A DNA stretch of 64,000 nucleotides. Source: Paucilactobacillus hokkaidonensis JCM 18461 (GTDB lineage: Bacteria > Bacillota > Bacilli > Lactobacillales > Lactobacillaceae). The position numbers and the translations under genes were made by a program. The stretch lies in contig NZ_AP014680.1 of the NCBI RefSeq assembly GCF_000829395.1, forward strand, positions 1,612,001-1,676,000, in the 5' to 3' direction. The notes under the pieces are model-generated. The model had not been told where the DNA came from and made no database searches. It was given only the letters and a program-made list of their open reading frames with translations. Position 1 is the stretch's first letter. Every line of letters starts with the position of its first letter. Shown in pieces: positions 36,441 to 48,500 of this stretch.

Positions 36441-38444
36441 TTATTCAATTTGCAGCTTCAATTCTAGCACAGTATCACGTAAAGTAGCGGCCTGTTCAAA
36501 GTCTAGTCGCTTAGCAGCAGCACGCATTTGATCCTCCAACTGATTAAGCATCGCTTTTTGATCATCCTTAGCCATATCAGCAAAATCTTGTTGCGTGAAG
36601 TCATCTTTTTTGCCACTATCATCGGATTCTTTGGTCACACTAATTAAATCACGAATTTCCTTTTTAATCGTGTGCGGTGTAATATTATGATCTTCATTGT
36701 ACTTAGCTTGAATTTCACGACGACGCTTAGTTTCACTCATTGCAGCTTTCATTGAGTCGGTTACTGTATCAGCATACATAATAACGGCGCCGTTTTCATT
36801 TCGGGCGGCTCGACCAATAGTTTGAATTAGTGAACGTTCGTTACGCAAAAAGCCTTCCTTATCAGCATCCAAAATTGCGACTAAAGATACTTCTGGAACA
36901 TCAATACCTTCTCGCAATAAGTTAATTCCGACTAAAACGTCAAATTTACCTAGCCTCAAATCACGAATGATTTGTGTTCGCTCTAACGTTTTAATATCAC
37001 TATGCAGATACTTAACCTTCAAGCCTAAATCTTTTAAGTAATCACTTAAATCTTCAGACATTTTTTTAGTTAAAGTTGTGATAAAAACCCGTTCATTGCG
37101 TTCAATTCGTTTATTAATTTCACCAACTAAATCATCAATTTGACCCATAATTGGACGGACCTCAACGGTTGGGTCTAGCAATCCAGTTGGCCTAATGATC
37201 TGTTGAACCACATGATCAGTCTGTGCATATTCGTACGGCCCCGGTGTTGCTGACATGTAAACTACTTGATTAACATGTTTTTCAAATTCTTCTAATTTCA
37301 GTGGGCGGTTATCAAGCGCACTTGGCAATCTAAATCCATAATCAACCAACATTTGTTTTCGTGAACGGTCACCTTTGTACATCCCTCGAACTTGCGGCAT
37401 TGTTTGATGTGATTCATCCACAACTAATAAAAAGTCCTTGGGAAAAAAGTCGATCAAAGTATATGGTGGTTCACCTGGCTTACGTCCATCCATGTGTCTA
37501 GAATAATTTTCAATTCCAGATGTGTAACCCATTTCTTTCAACATTTCAATATCATAAGTCGTTCGTTGCTTTAATCGTTGTGCTTCTAACAACTTGCCTG
37601 AATCGTTCAACACTTTTAATCGATCATCTAATTCATTAGATATTCCATCAATCGCAGTCGCCATAATATCATCATTGGTCATAAAATGAGTTGCTGGGAA
37701 AATTGAAACATGATCACGATCTCCGAGAACTTCACCAGTTAAAGAATCAACTTCACGAATCCGGTCGATTTCATCACCAAAAAATTCAATTCGTAACGCC
37801 CGTTCATCTCGCGAAGCTGGGAACACTTCGACTACATCCCCATGTACACGAAAACGACCACGTTGAAAATCAATATCATTCCGTTCAAATTGAATATCAA
37901 CTAAATCGCGTAATAATTGATTTCGTTCAATTTCCATTCCGACACGTAATGACAGGACGTGATCTTTATACTCACGTGGATCACCTAATCCAAAGATACT
38001 AGAAACAGACGCAACCACAATCACGTCGTTGCGTTCTAGTAATGAACTAGTTGTCGAATGCCGCAACTTATCAATCTCATCATTAATGGCCGAATCTTTT
38101 TCAATATAAGTATCACTAGAGGGTACATATGCCTCAGGTTGGTAGTAATCATAATAACTAACAAAATACTCCACGGCATTATTTGGAAAGAACTCTTTAA
38201 ATTCACCATATAATTGCCCTGCCAATGTTTTATTATGCGATAAAATCAGGGTTGGTTTGTTAACATTTTTAATAACATTTGAAATTGTAAATGTTTTCCC
38301 AGTACCAGTCGCTCCAAGTAAGATTTGGCTTTTAACGCCATCTTCGAGTCCATCCGTTAGTTGTTTAATGGCCGCTGGTTGATCACCAGTCGGACTATAT
38401 TTTGAAACTAAATCAAATTTTTTATCTGGTTGTCGATAAATCAT
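36441..38444 (-). CDS. uvrB: excinuclease ABC subunit B
   Basis: A helicase-like damage-verifying subunit of 667 residues. Walker [11 protein letters not shown] (about 44-53), the DNA-clamping beta-hairpin region [24 protein letters not shown]-like [15 protein letters not shown] (motif VI) and the C-terminal UVR domain for UvrC (about 630-665) are intact. GGGAGG precedes the ATG. A hairpin element ends about 16 bp upstream of the start codon. Confidence 0.97.
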   Translation of the reverse strand: MIYRQPDKKFDLVSKYSPTGDQPAAIKQLTDGLEDGVKSQILLGATGTGKTFTISNVIKNVNKPTLILSHNKTLAGQLYGEFKEFFPNNAVEYFVSYYDYYQPEAYVPSSDTYIEKDSAINDEIDKLRHSTTSSLLERNDVIVVASVSSIFGLGDPREYKDHVLSLRVGMEIERNQLLRDLVDIQFERNDIDFQRGRFRVHGDVVEVFPASRDERALRIEFFGDEIDRIREVDSLTGEVLGDRDHVSIFPATHFMTNDDIMATAIDGISNELDDRLKVLNDSGKLLEAQRLKQRTTYDIEMLKEMGYTSGIENYSRHMDGRKPGEPPYTLIDFFPKDFLLVVDESHQTMPQVRGMYKGDRSRKQMLVDYGFRLPSALDNRPLKLEEFEKHVNQVVYMSATPGPYEYAQTDHVVQQIIRPTGLLDPTVEVRPIMGQIDDLVGEINKRIERNERVFITTLTKKMSEDLSDYLKDLGLKVKYLHSDIKTLERTQIIRDLRLGKFDVLVGINLLREGIDVPEVSLVAILDADKEGFLRNERSLIQTIGRAARNENGAVIMYADTVTDSMKAAMSETKRRREIQAKYNEDHNITPHTIKKEIRDLISVTKESDDSGKKDDFTQQDFADMAKDDQKAMLNQLEDQMRAAAKRLDFEQAATLRDTVLELKLQIE

Positions 38445-38460
38445 TGTTCAACCTCCCAAA

Positions 38461-38579
38461 GTGTTCGCAGAAGCGACGAGATGTCGTAGGCTAAGCTACA
38501 AATAACGATTGATAAATCGGTTTGTGATTTATTGATTGTTATTTGTAGCTTAGCCCTAGACATCTGCCTCTGCGAACAC
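38461..38579. repeat. long-hairpin element before uvrB (locus 5)
   Basis: Outer stem GTGTTCGCAGA.. / ..TCTGCGAACAC; GACG on the left arm is bulged; AGATGTC forms the short stem; GTAG is opposite CCTA; then a long inner stem around GGTTTGT. The inner stem has three G-T pairs that would be A-C mismatches on the other strand. The remaining 188 bp up to 38767 hold only short frames on both strands that I do not accept as genes; one lacks a start codon but encodes a hydrophobic stretch. Confidence 0.85.
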
Positions 38580-38767
38580 GTCTACTGTAAAAAAATACGA
38601 ACAAGTCCGTTCAAGAACCTTAGTCCTATCCCAAAACCTGCAATCACAACTAAAAAGATGGAAAAACAAATGCCTTTCCATCCACGCGCCCACCAATTCT
38701 ACCATACGAACATGCATTCGTCTAGCAAGTTGATCCCCTGAAACACCAAGGTGTTTTATCATCTTGT

Positions 38768-39409
38768 TTACTGTTTTTGATTGTCGATAATTTCCTTTGT
38801 AATAGCAGTTAGTCGATCACGATCATTGATATTGTCAGCCAACATTTCAGGTAATATTTCTTTTAAAAAGTATTGAACACTAGCCATACTTTTGAAGTCC
38901 ATCATGGTTTTTAAGCTTTCACGATAGATTTCCATATAGACAGTTTCTGGATTTCCTTTTTGAATTTCTCCAAATGACTCATACATGAGGTCAATCTTAT
39001 CAGCAACAGATAAAATTTTTCCTTCTAACGAATTATCCTTACCCTCACCAAACCTTCGTCGATAAGCTGATTGAAACTCAGTGGGAATTTCATTATCAAT
39101 GAAGTTATCAGTCAAAGATTGATCAACTTCGGCGAGCATCGTCCGTAATGCCGGAGTTGCATATTTAACCGGGGTCTTAATATCACCAATAAAGCGTTCA
39201 GTATAGTCGTGATTCAATGACTTTTCATATAAAGAACGCCAATTAATCTGATTACCCGTATTTTCCTCAATATCACCTAGCATTTGAGCTGCTTGAGCGA
39301 CCTTAAAGCTATGGGCCGCAACAGTATGTTTTTCAAATTTAAAATATCCGGGGGCCCGATTAATCATTTCCAAATCACTGAGACTCTTCAAGTATTGATG
39401 CATTCCCAT
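38768..39409 (-). CDS. HD-domain hydrolase, YfbR-like
   Basis: 213 residues with the HD pattern: His in AAHSFKVAQAAQML (about 32), LNHDYTERFIGDIKTPVKY (about 66-84; the HD pair and Glu) and VADKIDLMYESF (about 137; Asp). This order matches YfbR-type 5'-deoxynucleotidases. Family members remove phosphate from dNMPs, but the exact substrate here is unproven. GGAGG lies 8 bp before the ATG. Confidence 0.8.
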   Translation of the reverse strand: MGMHQYLKSLSDLEMINRAPGYFKFEKHTVAAHSFKVAQAAQMLGDIEENTGNQINWRSLYEKSLNHDYTERFIGDIKTPVKYATPALRTMLAEVDQSLTDNFIDNEIPTEFQSAYRRRFGEGKDNSLEGKILSVADKIDLMYESFGEIQKGNPETVYMEIYRESLKTMMDFKSMASVQYFLKEILPEMLADNINDRDRLTAITKEIIDNQKQ

Positions 39410-39431
39410 TTATAAAACCTCCGTTTAGTAA

Positions 39432-39461
39432 AAATGCCCAATCTATAATAGACAGGCATTT
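39432..39461 (-). terminator. pgm terminator
   Basis: AAATGCCTGTCTA pairs with TAGATTGGGCATTT (two mismatches) and is followed by T-residues on the minus strand. Confidence 0.65.
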
Positions 39462-39487
39462 ATAATTTATTTAAAATACGCTTCACA

Positions 39488-39535
39488 GGCAGATTATAAT
39501 CTTGATTAGAACCCAAGCATCTTGTGTCACTCTCT
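39488..39535. repeat. remnant of a long-hairpin element after pgm
   Basis: AGAACCCAAGCATCTTGTG followed by TCACTCTC matches the right half of the luxS element (GAACCTAAGCGCCTTGTT, CACACTCC). The left half is gone. As at eno and luxS, it lies next to the gene's stop codon. Confidence 0.4.
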
Positions 39536-39540
39536 TATTT

Positions 39541-41265
39541 TTATGCAATAAATTCATTCAATGCTGTCTCAAAATCAGCTAATTTTTGATTAGCCAACTC
39601 CAAGCTTTCAGCATTTGTACCAATATAAAACTTAAGTTTCGGTTCAGTCCCAGATGGCCGAATTGCAATCCACGTCTCATCATCCAAAAGATACTTCAAC
39701 ACATTGGCAACTGGTAGATCGATTTTTACTATTTTCCCGTCACTAGTCGTTTTTGTTTGCGTGCTAAAATCTTCCGTTGCAACAATTGCATGTCCAGCAA
39801 AATGAGTTGGTGCCTCTTCACGGAATTTCTTCATCAGCGCCTTAATCTGATCAGCGCCATCAATTCCGGCATAGGTTTGTGAAATTGTTTTTTCACGGAA
39901 ATAACCATATTCTTGAAATAATTCCTGCAGTCCATCATACAATGTTTTGCCTTGACTGCGATAATATGCTGCTACTTCAGCTAATAACACCAGCGATTGA
40001 ATTGCATCCTTATCATGAACAAATGGCTTGATTAAGTAACCATAGCTCTCTTCAAACCCAAACATGTAGCTATGTTCACCAGTAGCTTCAAACTGTTCGA
40101 TCTTTTGTGCAATATATTTAAATCCAGTTAAAACATTAATCATTGCAACATTGTAACTTTGTGCAATTTTAGTCGCAAATTCCGTTGAAACAATCGACTT
40201 AACAACTGCTGCATTAACTGGTAAATCACCAGCTTGCTTGTGTGCTTCTAGAATATAATGCAGTAATACAGAAGCAATTTGATTTCCCGTCAATAATTGG
40301 TACTCACCATTAGGTTGTCGAACTGCGGTTCCTAAGCGGTCAGCATCAGGATCTACTGCCACCAACACATCAGCATTAACTTTTTTACCCAATTCAATTG
40401 CGAGTGTAAATGCTGCCGGATCCTCTGGATTAGGCTTTGTCACAGTAGAAAAATCTGGATCTGGTTGTGCTTGTTCAGGAACAATTTCATAGTTAGTAAA
40501 ACCCGCATTTTGCAATGCTTTTTCACCTAACATTTGACCAGTTCCATGCAACGGTGTAAAGACAAGTTTCATATCTTTACCCACTTCTTGGGCTAATTTA
40601 GGATTAATGGTCACCGTTTTAACTTTTGCTAAATAAGCTTGATCAACATCATCACCAATAATTTTCATTGTATGATCATTCATTAGTTGTGTTTCATCCG
40701 CAACTTGAATATTGAATAAATCGGATACTTTTCGAACGTAACTAGTAATTAAATCTGATTCCTTTGGTGGCATTTGGCCACCATCTTCACCATAAATTTT
40801 ATAGCCATTATATTCTTTAGGGTTATGACTAGCAGTGATCATGATTCCAGCATATGTGTGCAGATGGCGAACAGTAAAGGAGAGCTCTGGTGTCGGACGC
40901 AATCCTTCAAAAACAAATGATTTGATTCCATGTGCCCCTAATACATGAGCAGCCTCATGCGCAAAATCTTGTGAATGATGACGAGAATCAAAACTAATTG
41001 CAACACCACGTGTCTTGACGGATTCATCTAGCGTATCCATAAACCGGGCCAAACCCTCAGTTGCTTGCCGAACAGTATAGATATTCATGCGGTTAATACC
41101 AGGTCCCAGCAGGCCACGCATCCCTGCTGTACCAAATGATAATGGTGCATAAAATGCATCCTCTAATTTGGTTTCATTTGTTGCCATATCTTGCAATTCA
41201 TTTTTAAGGCTCAACTCTAATGATGTCTCGTTCAACCAAGTTTGATAAGTATCTTTCCAGCTCAC
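39541..41265 (-). CDS. pgm: phosphoglucomutase (alpha-D-phosphohexomutase)
   Basis: Interconverts glucose 6-phosphate and glucose 1-phosphate, feeding UDP-glucose synthesis by galU. The phosphoserine loop is TASHNPKEYNGYKIY (Ser near 146), the metal loop is DPDADRLG, and the sugar-binding FGFEESYGYL and phosphate-binding RPSGTEPKLKFY are present. I choose GTG 41265 (reading MSWKDTYQTWLN, 574 residues): the ATG at 41274 touches the AAGGAG site, while the GTG is 9 bp away and homologues start with MSW. Confidence 0.95.
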   Translation of the reverse strand: MSWKDTYQTWLNETSLELSLKNELQDMATNETKLEDAFYAPLSFGTAGMRGLLGPGINRMNIYTVRQATEGLARFMDTLDESVKTRGVAISFDSRHHSQDFAHEAAHVLGAHGIKSFVFEGLRPTPELSFTVRHLHTYAGIMITASHNPKEYNGYKIYGEDGGQMPPKESDLITSYVRKVSDLFNIQVADETQLMNDHTMKIIGDDVDQAYLAKVKTVTINPKLAQEVGKDMKLVFTPLHGTGQMLGEKALQNAGFTNYEIVPEQAQPDPDFSTVTKPNPEDPAAFTLAIELGKKVNADVLVAVDPDADRLGTAVRQPNGEYQLLTGNQIASVLLHYILEAHKQAGDLPVNAAVVKSIVSTEFATKIAQSYNVAMINVLTGFKYIAQKIEQFEATGEHSYMFGFEESYGYLIKPFVHDKDAIQSLVLLAEVAAYYRSQGKTLYDGLQELFQEYGYFREKTISQTYAGIDGADQIKALMKKFREEAPTHFAGHAIVATEDFSTQTKTTSDGKIVKIDLPVANVLKYLLDDETWIAIRPSGTEPKLKFYIGTNAESLELANQKLADFETALNEFIA

Positions 41266-41372
41266 CAACGCCATCTCCTTTTCTCGACTCAATATTAATA
41301 AATTTTTGATCACGTAAAGTACTGTTATCCGCTTTCAAATTTCAACTTTTAGTATACCGCACTTCAATCAGA

Positions 41373-41487
41373 GTGTGAACAGCCGCGGGAGAAGTTGGGG
41401 TGTAACGTAAAAATAGCACTTGCATGGTGAATTTACCATGCAAGTGCTATTTTTACGTTATGCGCAGACTTCTGCGGCTGTAAACAC
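41373..41487. repeat. long-hairpin element between trxB and pgm (locus 6)
   Basis: Feet GTGTGAACAGCCGC and GCGGCTGTAAACAC; AGAAGT/ACTTCT short stem; TGGGG internal loop; perfect inner stem of about 25 bp (AACGTAAAAATAGCACTTGC, then ATGG) around TGAATTTA. The left flank ATCAGAGTGTGA is shared with the 29-kb array. It may terminate trxB in either direction, but has no clear T-run. Confidence 0.85.
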
Positions 41488-41509
41488 ATTTAATGGATAC
41501 AGCAAGAAA

Positions 41510-42451
41510 CTAAACAGTCTGTTTCTCACCCTTCAAGGATTCAATATAATTGAAAACGCCTTGTCCGGCAATTCCACCATCACCGACTGCAGTAGTAATT
41601 TGGCGTAACTTTTTATCACGAACATCACCAATTGCAAAGATGCCGGGTACTTTAGTTTCCATTTGGTCGTTAGTTTCAACCCAACCTTGATCGTCTAAAA
41701 TACCTAAATTAGTAAATTGTTCAGTCATTGGTAGAACCCCAACGTAGATGAACACACCGCTAGCATCTAATTTAGATTCTTCGCCAGTTTGATTGTTCTT
41801 GATTTTAACGCCACTCACTTTTTGTTCGTCACCCTGAATCTCTTCAACATTGCTATTCCAAATAAAATCCATTTTGTCATTAGCAAATGCACGGTCCTGA
41901 ATGATTTTTTGTGCCCGTAATTGATCCCGTCGGTGAACAACAGTAACTTTATCAGCTAATTGAGTCAGGTAGATTCCCTCTTCGATGGCTGAATCACCAC
42001 CACCAACTACAACTACGTGTTTATTCTTAAAGAAGGCCCCATCACAGACAGCACAGTACGAAACACCTCGACCACCGTATTCATTTTCACCAGCTGCACC
42101 TAACTTTTTGTACTCAGATCCAGTAGCAATAATGATTGCTTTGGTTTCGTAGGTTTCCATATCAGTCGTAACGGTCTTTGTGACACCATTATCCTCAACT
42201 TTTTCAACAGTCCCATAAGTGTATTCCGCTCCAAATTGCGTTGAACTTTCATACATTTCTTTTGATAAATCTGGGCCTAAGATCGACTTAAAGCCAGGAT
42301 AATTTTCAATTGCAGCTGTATTATTCATTTGACCGCCATAGATTCCACGATCCAACATTAATACTGATAAATTAGCTCGTGAAGCATATAGTGCTGCCGT
42401 CATCCCACCAGGACCGGCTCCGATTACAATTACATCATACTGTTTGGCCAT
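41510..42451 (-). CDS. trxB: thioredoxin-disulfide reductase
   Basis: An NADPH-dependent flavoprotein that reduces thioredoxin, 313 residues from ATG 42451 (GGAGG 9 bp ahead). FAD site VIGAGPGGMTAALYASRA at about 9-26, redox pair CAVC in YCAVCDGAFF, NADPH site VVGGGDSAIEEG, and C-terminal IFAIGDVRDKKLRQITTAVGDG are intact. Key enzyme of oxidative-stress defence in lactobacilli. Confidence 0.96.
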   Translation of the reverse strand: MAKQYDVIVIGAGPGGMTAALYASRANLSVLMLDRGIYGGQMNNTAAIENYPGFKSILGPDLSKEMYESSTQFGAEYTYGTVEKVEDNGVTKTVTTDMETYETKAIIIATGSEYKKLGAAGENEYGGRGVSYCAVCDGAFFKNKHVVVVGGGDSAIEEGIYLTQLADKVTVVHRRDQLRAQKIIQDRAFANDKMDFIWNSNVEEIQGDEQKVSGVKIKNNQTGEESKLDASGVFIYVGVLPMTEQFTNLGILDDQGWVETNDQMETKVPGIFAIGDVRDKKLRQITTAVGDGGIAGQGVFNYIESLKGEKQTV

Positions 42452-42575
42452 CAATCAAGTCCTCCTTAACTTACTTACAATTAATGAGTTTAAGATACAC
42501 TGAATTCACTTGTTTGTCTAATGATCTGTTTAGATAACTTACAGTATTTGTATCTTAAATCTTGATCAAAGTTTG

Positions 42576-45500
42576 TTATTTCTCTTCGTGTCGCCGTCTT
42601 TTAATTCCAAAGAACGAAAATACGCTGAGCAATAATGATAGTCCGACCACTTCAGAAACAGCCGAATCTTTTTCACCAGTTTGGGGTAATCGCTTTGATT
42701 CAGCATGATTCTGCACAACGGGCTGTAGATTGGTCTCCTGCCGTTGCACTACCTTAGTTGGAATAACTGTAGGTGTGGCTGTAGTGATTGGTTGTGCTGG
42801 AGTCGTTGGTTTCGTCGATGGAATCTTGACGTACACAACCGTTACATCACCTGGCTGATCTGGTACGTTTGGAATAACTTTTACAATGTAACCAGGAATA
42901 TTAGGAACCTTAATTGGTTCGCCAGGTGTACCCGTTTCTGGGGTGGTAGTGGTTCCTGGAATTGGGTTGCCATTAGGGTCCACCGGCACAATGTTGTAAT
43001 TAACCGTGTAATAGTATGTCACATCATCATTACTTGTACCATAAGTCCCCGTTGCGTTAGCCGGTGTCACACCATTCCAAGTGTAACCATTGATACTCAA
43101 TGGAGTTGTAGTATATCCGTCACCAAAAGCTCCAGTTATTGTTCTACCTGCTGCTGCAGTTGAATTAGTACCCACAACTTTATAATGAACAACCACCGTT
43201 TCTTGATCTGGCGTGTAGGTTACGTCAACATTGCCTGGTTCATTTGGCACCGTTTCATCAGTAGTTGGGGTTGCTGTATAGCCAGGAACCGATGGTGTAG
43301 AACCAGAATCTATTGGGTCACCTGGATTACCAGTCCCAGTACCAGTTGAGACACCTGGAATTGGATTACCATTTGGATCCACCGGTGTAACTGTGTAATT
43401 AACTGTGTAGTAATAGGTTACATCACCGTTGGTCAATCCATACGTACCAGTTGCATTAGTTGGTGTACCAACTAATGTGTAACCATTAATTGTTTTGGCT
43501 TCTGTACTGTAGTCGGTACCATAAGCACCATGTACAGTTTGGTCTGGAACAATAGCCGTTGTTGTGCCAACAACATCGTAATGGACCAATACATTTTTGG
43601 TATCTGGCGTATACGTCACATCAACATTGCCTGGTTCATTTGGCACCGTTTCATCAGTAGTTGGGGTTGCTGTATAGCCAGGAACCGATGGTGTAGAACC
43701 AGGATCTATTGGGTTGCCTGGGTTACCAGTTCCAGTGCCAGTTGAGGCACCTGGAATTGGATTACCATTTGGATCTACTGGTGTGACTGTGTAATTAACT
43801 GTGTAGTAATAAGTTACGGTATCAACGTTCTTAGTATAATTACCGCTTGCATTAGCAGGCATTGGTACAATTGTGTACCCAGAAATGATCTTCTCACTCG
43901 TAGTATAACTAATACCAATATTTCCGTTTTCTTGATATCCCTCAGCTAATACATCCGTTGAACCAGCCTTCAGGTACTGTACCACAATAATCGCCTCAAT
44001 ATTATAGACTGCCGTCACATCACTTGGTGTAATCCCGGTAAAGTCATAATTAGAATTAACATTTTCAAGTTTTGTTATACCATTAGTGTTCAATTCAATT
44101 GAATAAGTTCCAGCATTAGTAGCCTCATCATTTGTGTTTGATCCATTTGGTACAACAGTATAGTCATCTGGGGTCAAAACAACCGAAGATAAACTAGTAC
44201 CATCAGGTAACGTAACTGAAAGAGTCGGTGTGTACTCAATCGTCTTACCATCATAAACTTTCGAACCATCAGTTAAGAAAACTTGATTTGAATCAACTAA
44301 AGCAGGCGTAATTGTAAATTGACCAGGTTCAACACTTACCTTGTAATTGGCATTGCCGCCAGTATAAACAACTGTTTCGTCATAGTTGCCAATATTTTCT
44401 CCAGCTGCACGCGTAACTGTGTAATCACTGGCGCTAATCGCATCACCGTTTGTTGGGACCCCACTGACCTGTGCGGTTAGCGTCGGATCTGTTGTCCCGT
44501 ACACCTTACCATTGTCATTAGCAGTAATTGTAACCGCCGCTGGCGTAATCACAAACAGTGCATTTTGAATATCACTAGCATCGAAATCATAATTTGGATT
44601 AGCATCTTGTAATGCTTTCAAGCCTACGGCTGATAACTTCACCTGATACGAACCTACATTTTGACTAGTAATTCCACTTAAATCAAAATCAGCGTCAGTC
44701 AACGTTGGGATGACAAAGTCATCGTAACTTGATGGTCCTTGAACGGTATACGTCGTTGGATCTGTTGTTGCGTCGCCATCATACGTCTTTGTATTTCCAA
44801 TGATTGTAATTCCAGTCATCGCTTGTGGATCACTTGGATCTGGCGTGTTGTTACCTGGATCCGTCGGATTCACTGGATCTGTTGGTGTATTAGGATCCGT
44901 TGGTGGTGTAATTTGGGCTGCTGTGATTGTAAATTGACCAGGTTTAACACTTACCTTGTAATTGGCATTGCCGCCAGTATAAACAACTGTTTCGTCATAG
45001 TTGCCAATATTTTCTCCAGCTGCACGCGTAACTGCGTAATCACTGGCGCTAATCGCATCACCGTTAGTTGGGACCCCGCTGACCTGTGCGGTTAGCGTTG
45101 GATCTGTTGTCCCGTACACTTTACCATTGTCATTAGCAGTAATTGTAACCGCCGCTGGCGTAATCACAAACAATGCATTTTGAATATCACTAGCATCGAA
45201 ATCATAATTTGGATTAGCATCTTGTAATGCTTTCAAGCCTACGGCTGATAACTTCACCTGATACGAGCCTACATTTTGACTAGTAATTCCACTTAAATCA
45301 AAATCAGCGTCAGTCAACGTTGGGATGACAAAGTCATCGTAACTTGATGGTCCTTGAACCGTATACGTCGTTGGATCTGTTGTTGTGTCGCCATCATACG
45401 TCTTTGTATTTCCAATGATTGTAATTCCAGTCATCGCTTGTGGATCACTTGGATCTGGCGTGTTGTTACCTGGATCCGTCGGATTCACTGGATCTGTTGG

Positions 45501-48500
45501 TGTATTAGGATCCGTTGGTGGTGTAATTTGGGCTGCTGTGATTGTAAATTGACCAGGTTTAACACTTACCTTGTAATTGGCATTGCCGCCAGTATAAACA
45601 ACTGTTTCGTCATAGTTGCCAATATTTTCTCCAGCTGCACGCGTAACTGCGTAATCACTGGCGCTAATCGCATCACCGTTTGTTGGGACCCCGCTGACCT
45701 GTGCGGTTAGCATTGGATCTGTTGTCCCGTACACTTTACCATTGTCATTAGCAGTAATTGTAACCGCCGCTGGCGTAATCACAAACAATGCATTTTGAAT
45801 ATCACTAGCATCGAAATCATAATTTGGATTAGCATCTTGTAATGCTTTCAAGCCTACGGCTGATAACTTCACCTGATACGAGCCTACATTTTGACTAGTA
45901 ATTCCACTTAAATCAAAATCAGCGTCAGTCAACGTTGGGATGACAAAGTCATCGTAACTTGATGGTCCTTGAACCGTATACGTCGTTGGATCTGTTGTTG
46001 TGTCGCCATCATACGTCTTTGTATTTCCAATGATTGTAATTCCAGTCATCGCTTGTGGATCACTTGGATCTGGCGTGTTGTTACCTGGATCCGTCGGATT
46101 CACTGGATCTGTTGGTGTATTAGGATCCGTTGGTGATGTAATTTGGGCTGCTGTGATTGTAAATTGACCAGGTTTAACACTTACCTTGTAATTGGCATTG
46201 CCGCCAGTATAAACAACTGTTTCGTCATAGTTGCCAATATTTTCTCCAGCTGCACGCGTAACTGCGTAATCACTGGCGCTAATCGCATCACCGTTTGTTG
46301 GGACCCCGCTGACCTGTGCGGTTAGCATTGGATCTGTTGTCCCGTACACTTTACCATTGTCATTAGCAGTAATTGTAACCGCCGCTGGCGTAATCACAAA
46401 CAGTGCATTTTGAATATCACTAGCATCGAAATCATAATTTGGATTAGCATCTTGTAATGCTTTCAAGCCTACGGCTGATAACTTCACCTGATACGAGCCT
46501 ACATTTTGACTAGTAATTCCACTTAAATCAAAATCAGCGTCAGTCAACGTTGGGATGACAAAGTCATCGTAACTTGATGGTCCTTGAACCGTATACGTCG
46601 TTGGATCTGTTGTTGTGTCGCCATCATACGTCTTTGTATTTCCAATGATTGTAATTCCAGTCATCGCTTGTGGATCACTTGGATCTGGCGTGTTGTTACC
46701 TGGATCCGTCGGATTCACTGGATCTGTTGGTGTATTAGGATCCGTTGGTGGTGTAATCTGGGCTGCCGCAATTGTAAATTGACCAGGTTCAACGCTTACC
46801 TTGTAATTGGCATTGCCGCCAGTATAAACAACTGTTTCGTCATAGTTGCCAATATTTTCTCCAGCTGCACGCGTAACTGCGTAATCACTGGCGCTAATCG
46901 CATCACCGTTTGTTGGGACCCCGCTGACCTGTGCGGTTAGCGTTGGATCTGTTGTCCCGTACACTTTACCATTGTCATTAGCAGTAATTGTAACCGCCGC
47001 TGGCGTAATCACAAACAGTGCATTTTGAATATCACTAGCATCGAAATCATAATTTGGATTAGCATCTTGTAATGCTTTCAAGCCTACGGCTGATAACTTC
47101 ACCTGATACGAGCCTACATTTTGACTAGTAATTCCACTTAAATCAAAATCAGCGTCAGTCAACGTTGGGATGACAAAGTCATCGTAACTTGATGGTCCTT
47201 GAACCGTATACGTCGTTGGATCTGTTGTTGTGTCGCCATCATACGTCTTTGTATTTCCAATGATTGTAATTCCAGTCATCGCTTGTGGATCACTTGGATC
47301 TGGCGTGTTGTTACCTGGATCCGTCGGATTCACTGGATCTGTTGGTGTATTAGGATCCGTTGGTGGTGTAATCTGGGCTGCCGCAATTGTAAATTGACCA
47401 GGTTCAACGCTTACCTTGTAATTGGCATTGCCGCCAGTATAAACAACTGTTTCGTCATAGTTGCCAATATTTTCTCCAGCTGCACGCGTAACTGTGTAAT
47501 CACTGGCGCTAATCGCATCACCGTTTGTTGGGACCCCGCTGACCTGTGCGGTTAGCGTTGGATCTGTTGTCCCGTACACTTTACCATTGTCATTAGCAGT
47601 AATTGTAACCGCCGCTGGCGTAATCACAAACAATGCATTTTGAATATCACTAGCATCGAAATCATAATTTGGATTAGCATCTTGTAATGCTTTCAAGCCT
47701 ACGGCTGATAACTTCACCTGATACGAGCCTACATTTTGACTAGTAATTCCACTTAAATCAAAATCAGCGTCAGTCAACGTTGGGATGACAAAGTCATCGT
47801 AACTTGATGGTCCTTGAACCGTATACGTCGTTGGATCTGTTGTTGTGTCGCCATCATACGTCTTTGTATTTCCAATGATTGTAATTCCAGTCATCGCTTG
47901 TGGATCACTTGGATCTGGCGTGTTGTTACCTGGATCCGTCGGATTCACTGGATCTGTTGGTGTATTAGGATCCGTTGGTGGTGTAATTTGGGCTGCTGTG
48001 ATTGTAAATTGACCAGGTTTAACACTTACCTTGTAATTGGCATTGCCGCCAGTATAAACAACTGTTTCGTCATAGTTGCCAATATTTTCTCCAGCTGCAC
48101 GCGTAACTGCGTAATCACTGGCGCTAATCGCATCACCGTTTGTTGGGACCCCGCTGACCTGTGCGGTTAGCGTTGGATCTGTTGTCCCGTACACTTTACC
48201 ATTGTCATTAGCCGTAATTGTAACCGCCGCTGGCGTAATCACAAACAATGCATTTTGAATATCACTAGCATCGAAATCATAATTTGGATTAGCATCTTGT
48301 AATGCTTTCAAGCCTACGGCTGATAACTTCACCTGATACGAGCCTACATTTTGACTAGTAATTCCACTTAAATCAAAATCAGCGTCAGTCAACGTTGGGA
48401 TGACAAAGTCATCGTAACTTGATGGTCCTTGAACCGTATACGTCGTTGGATCTGTTGTTGTGTCGCCATCATACGTCTTTGTATTTCCAATGATTGTAAT

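Noticed and set aside
38532-38762. Overlapping frames of about 68 codons on both strands between the HD gene and uvrB
   Set aside because: They overlap the hairpin element and have no ribosome site. A hydrophobic reading in another minus-strand frame lacks a start codon; possibly a gene remnant.
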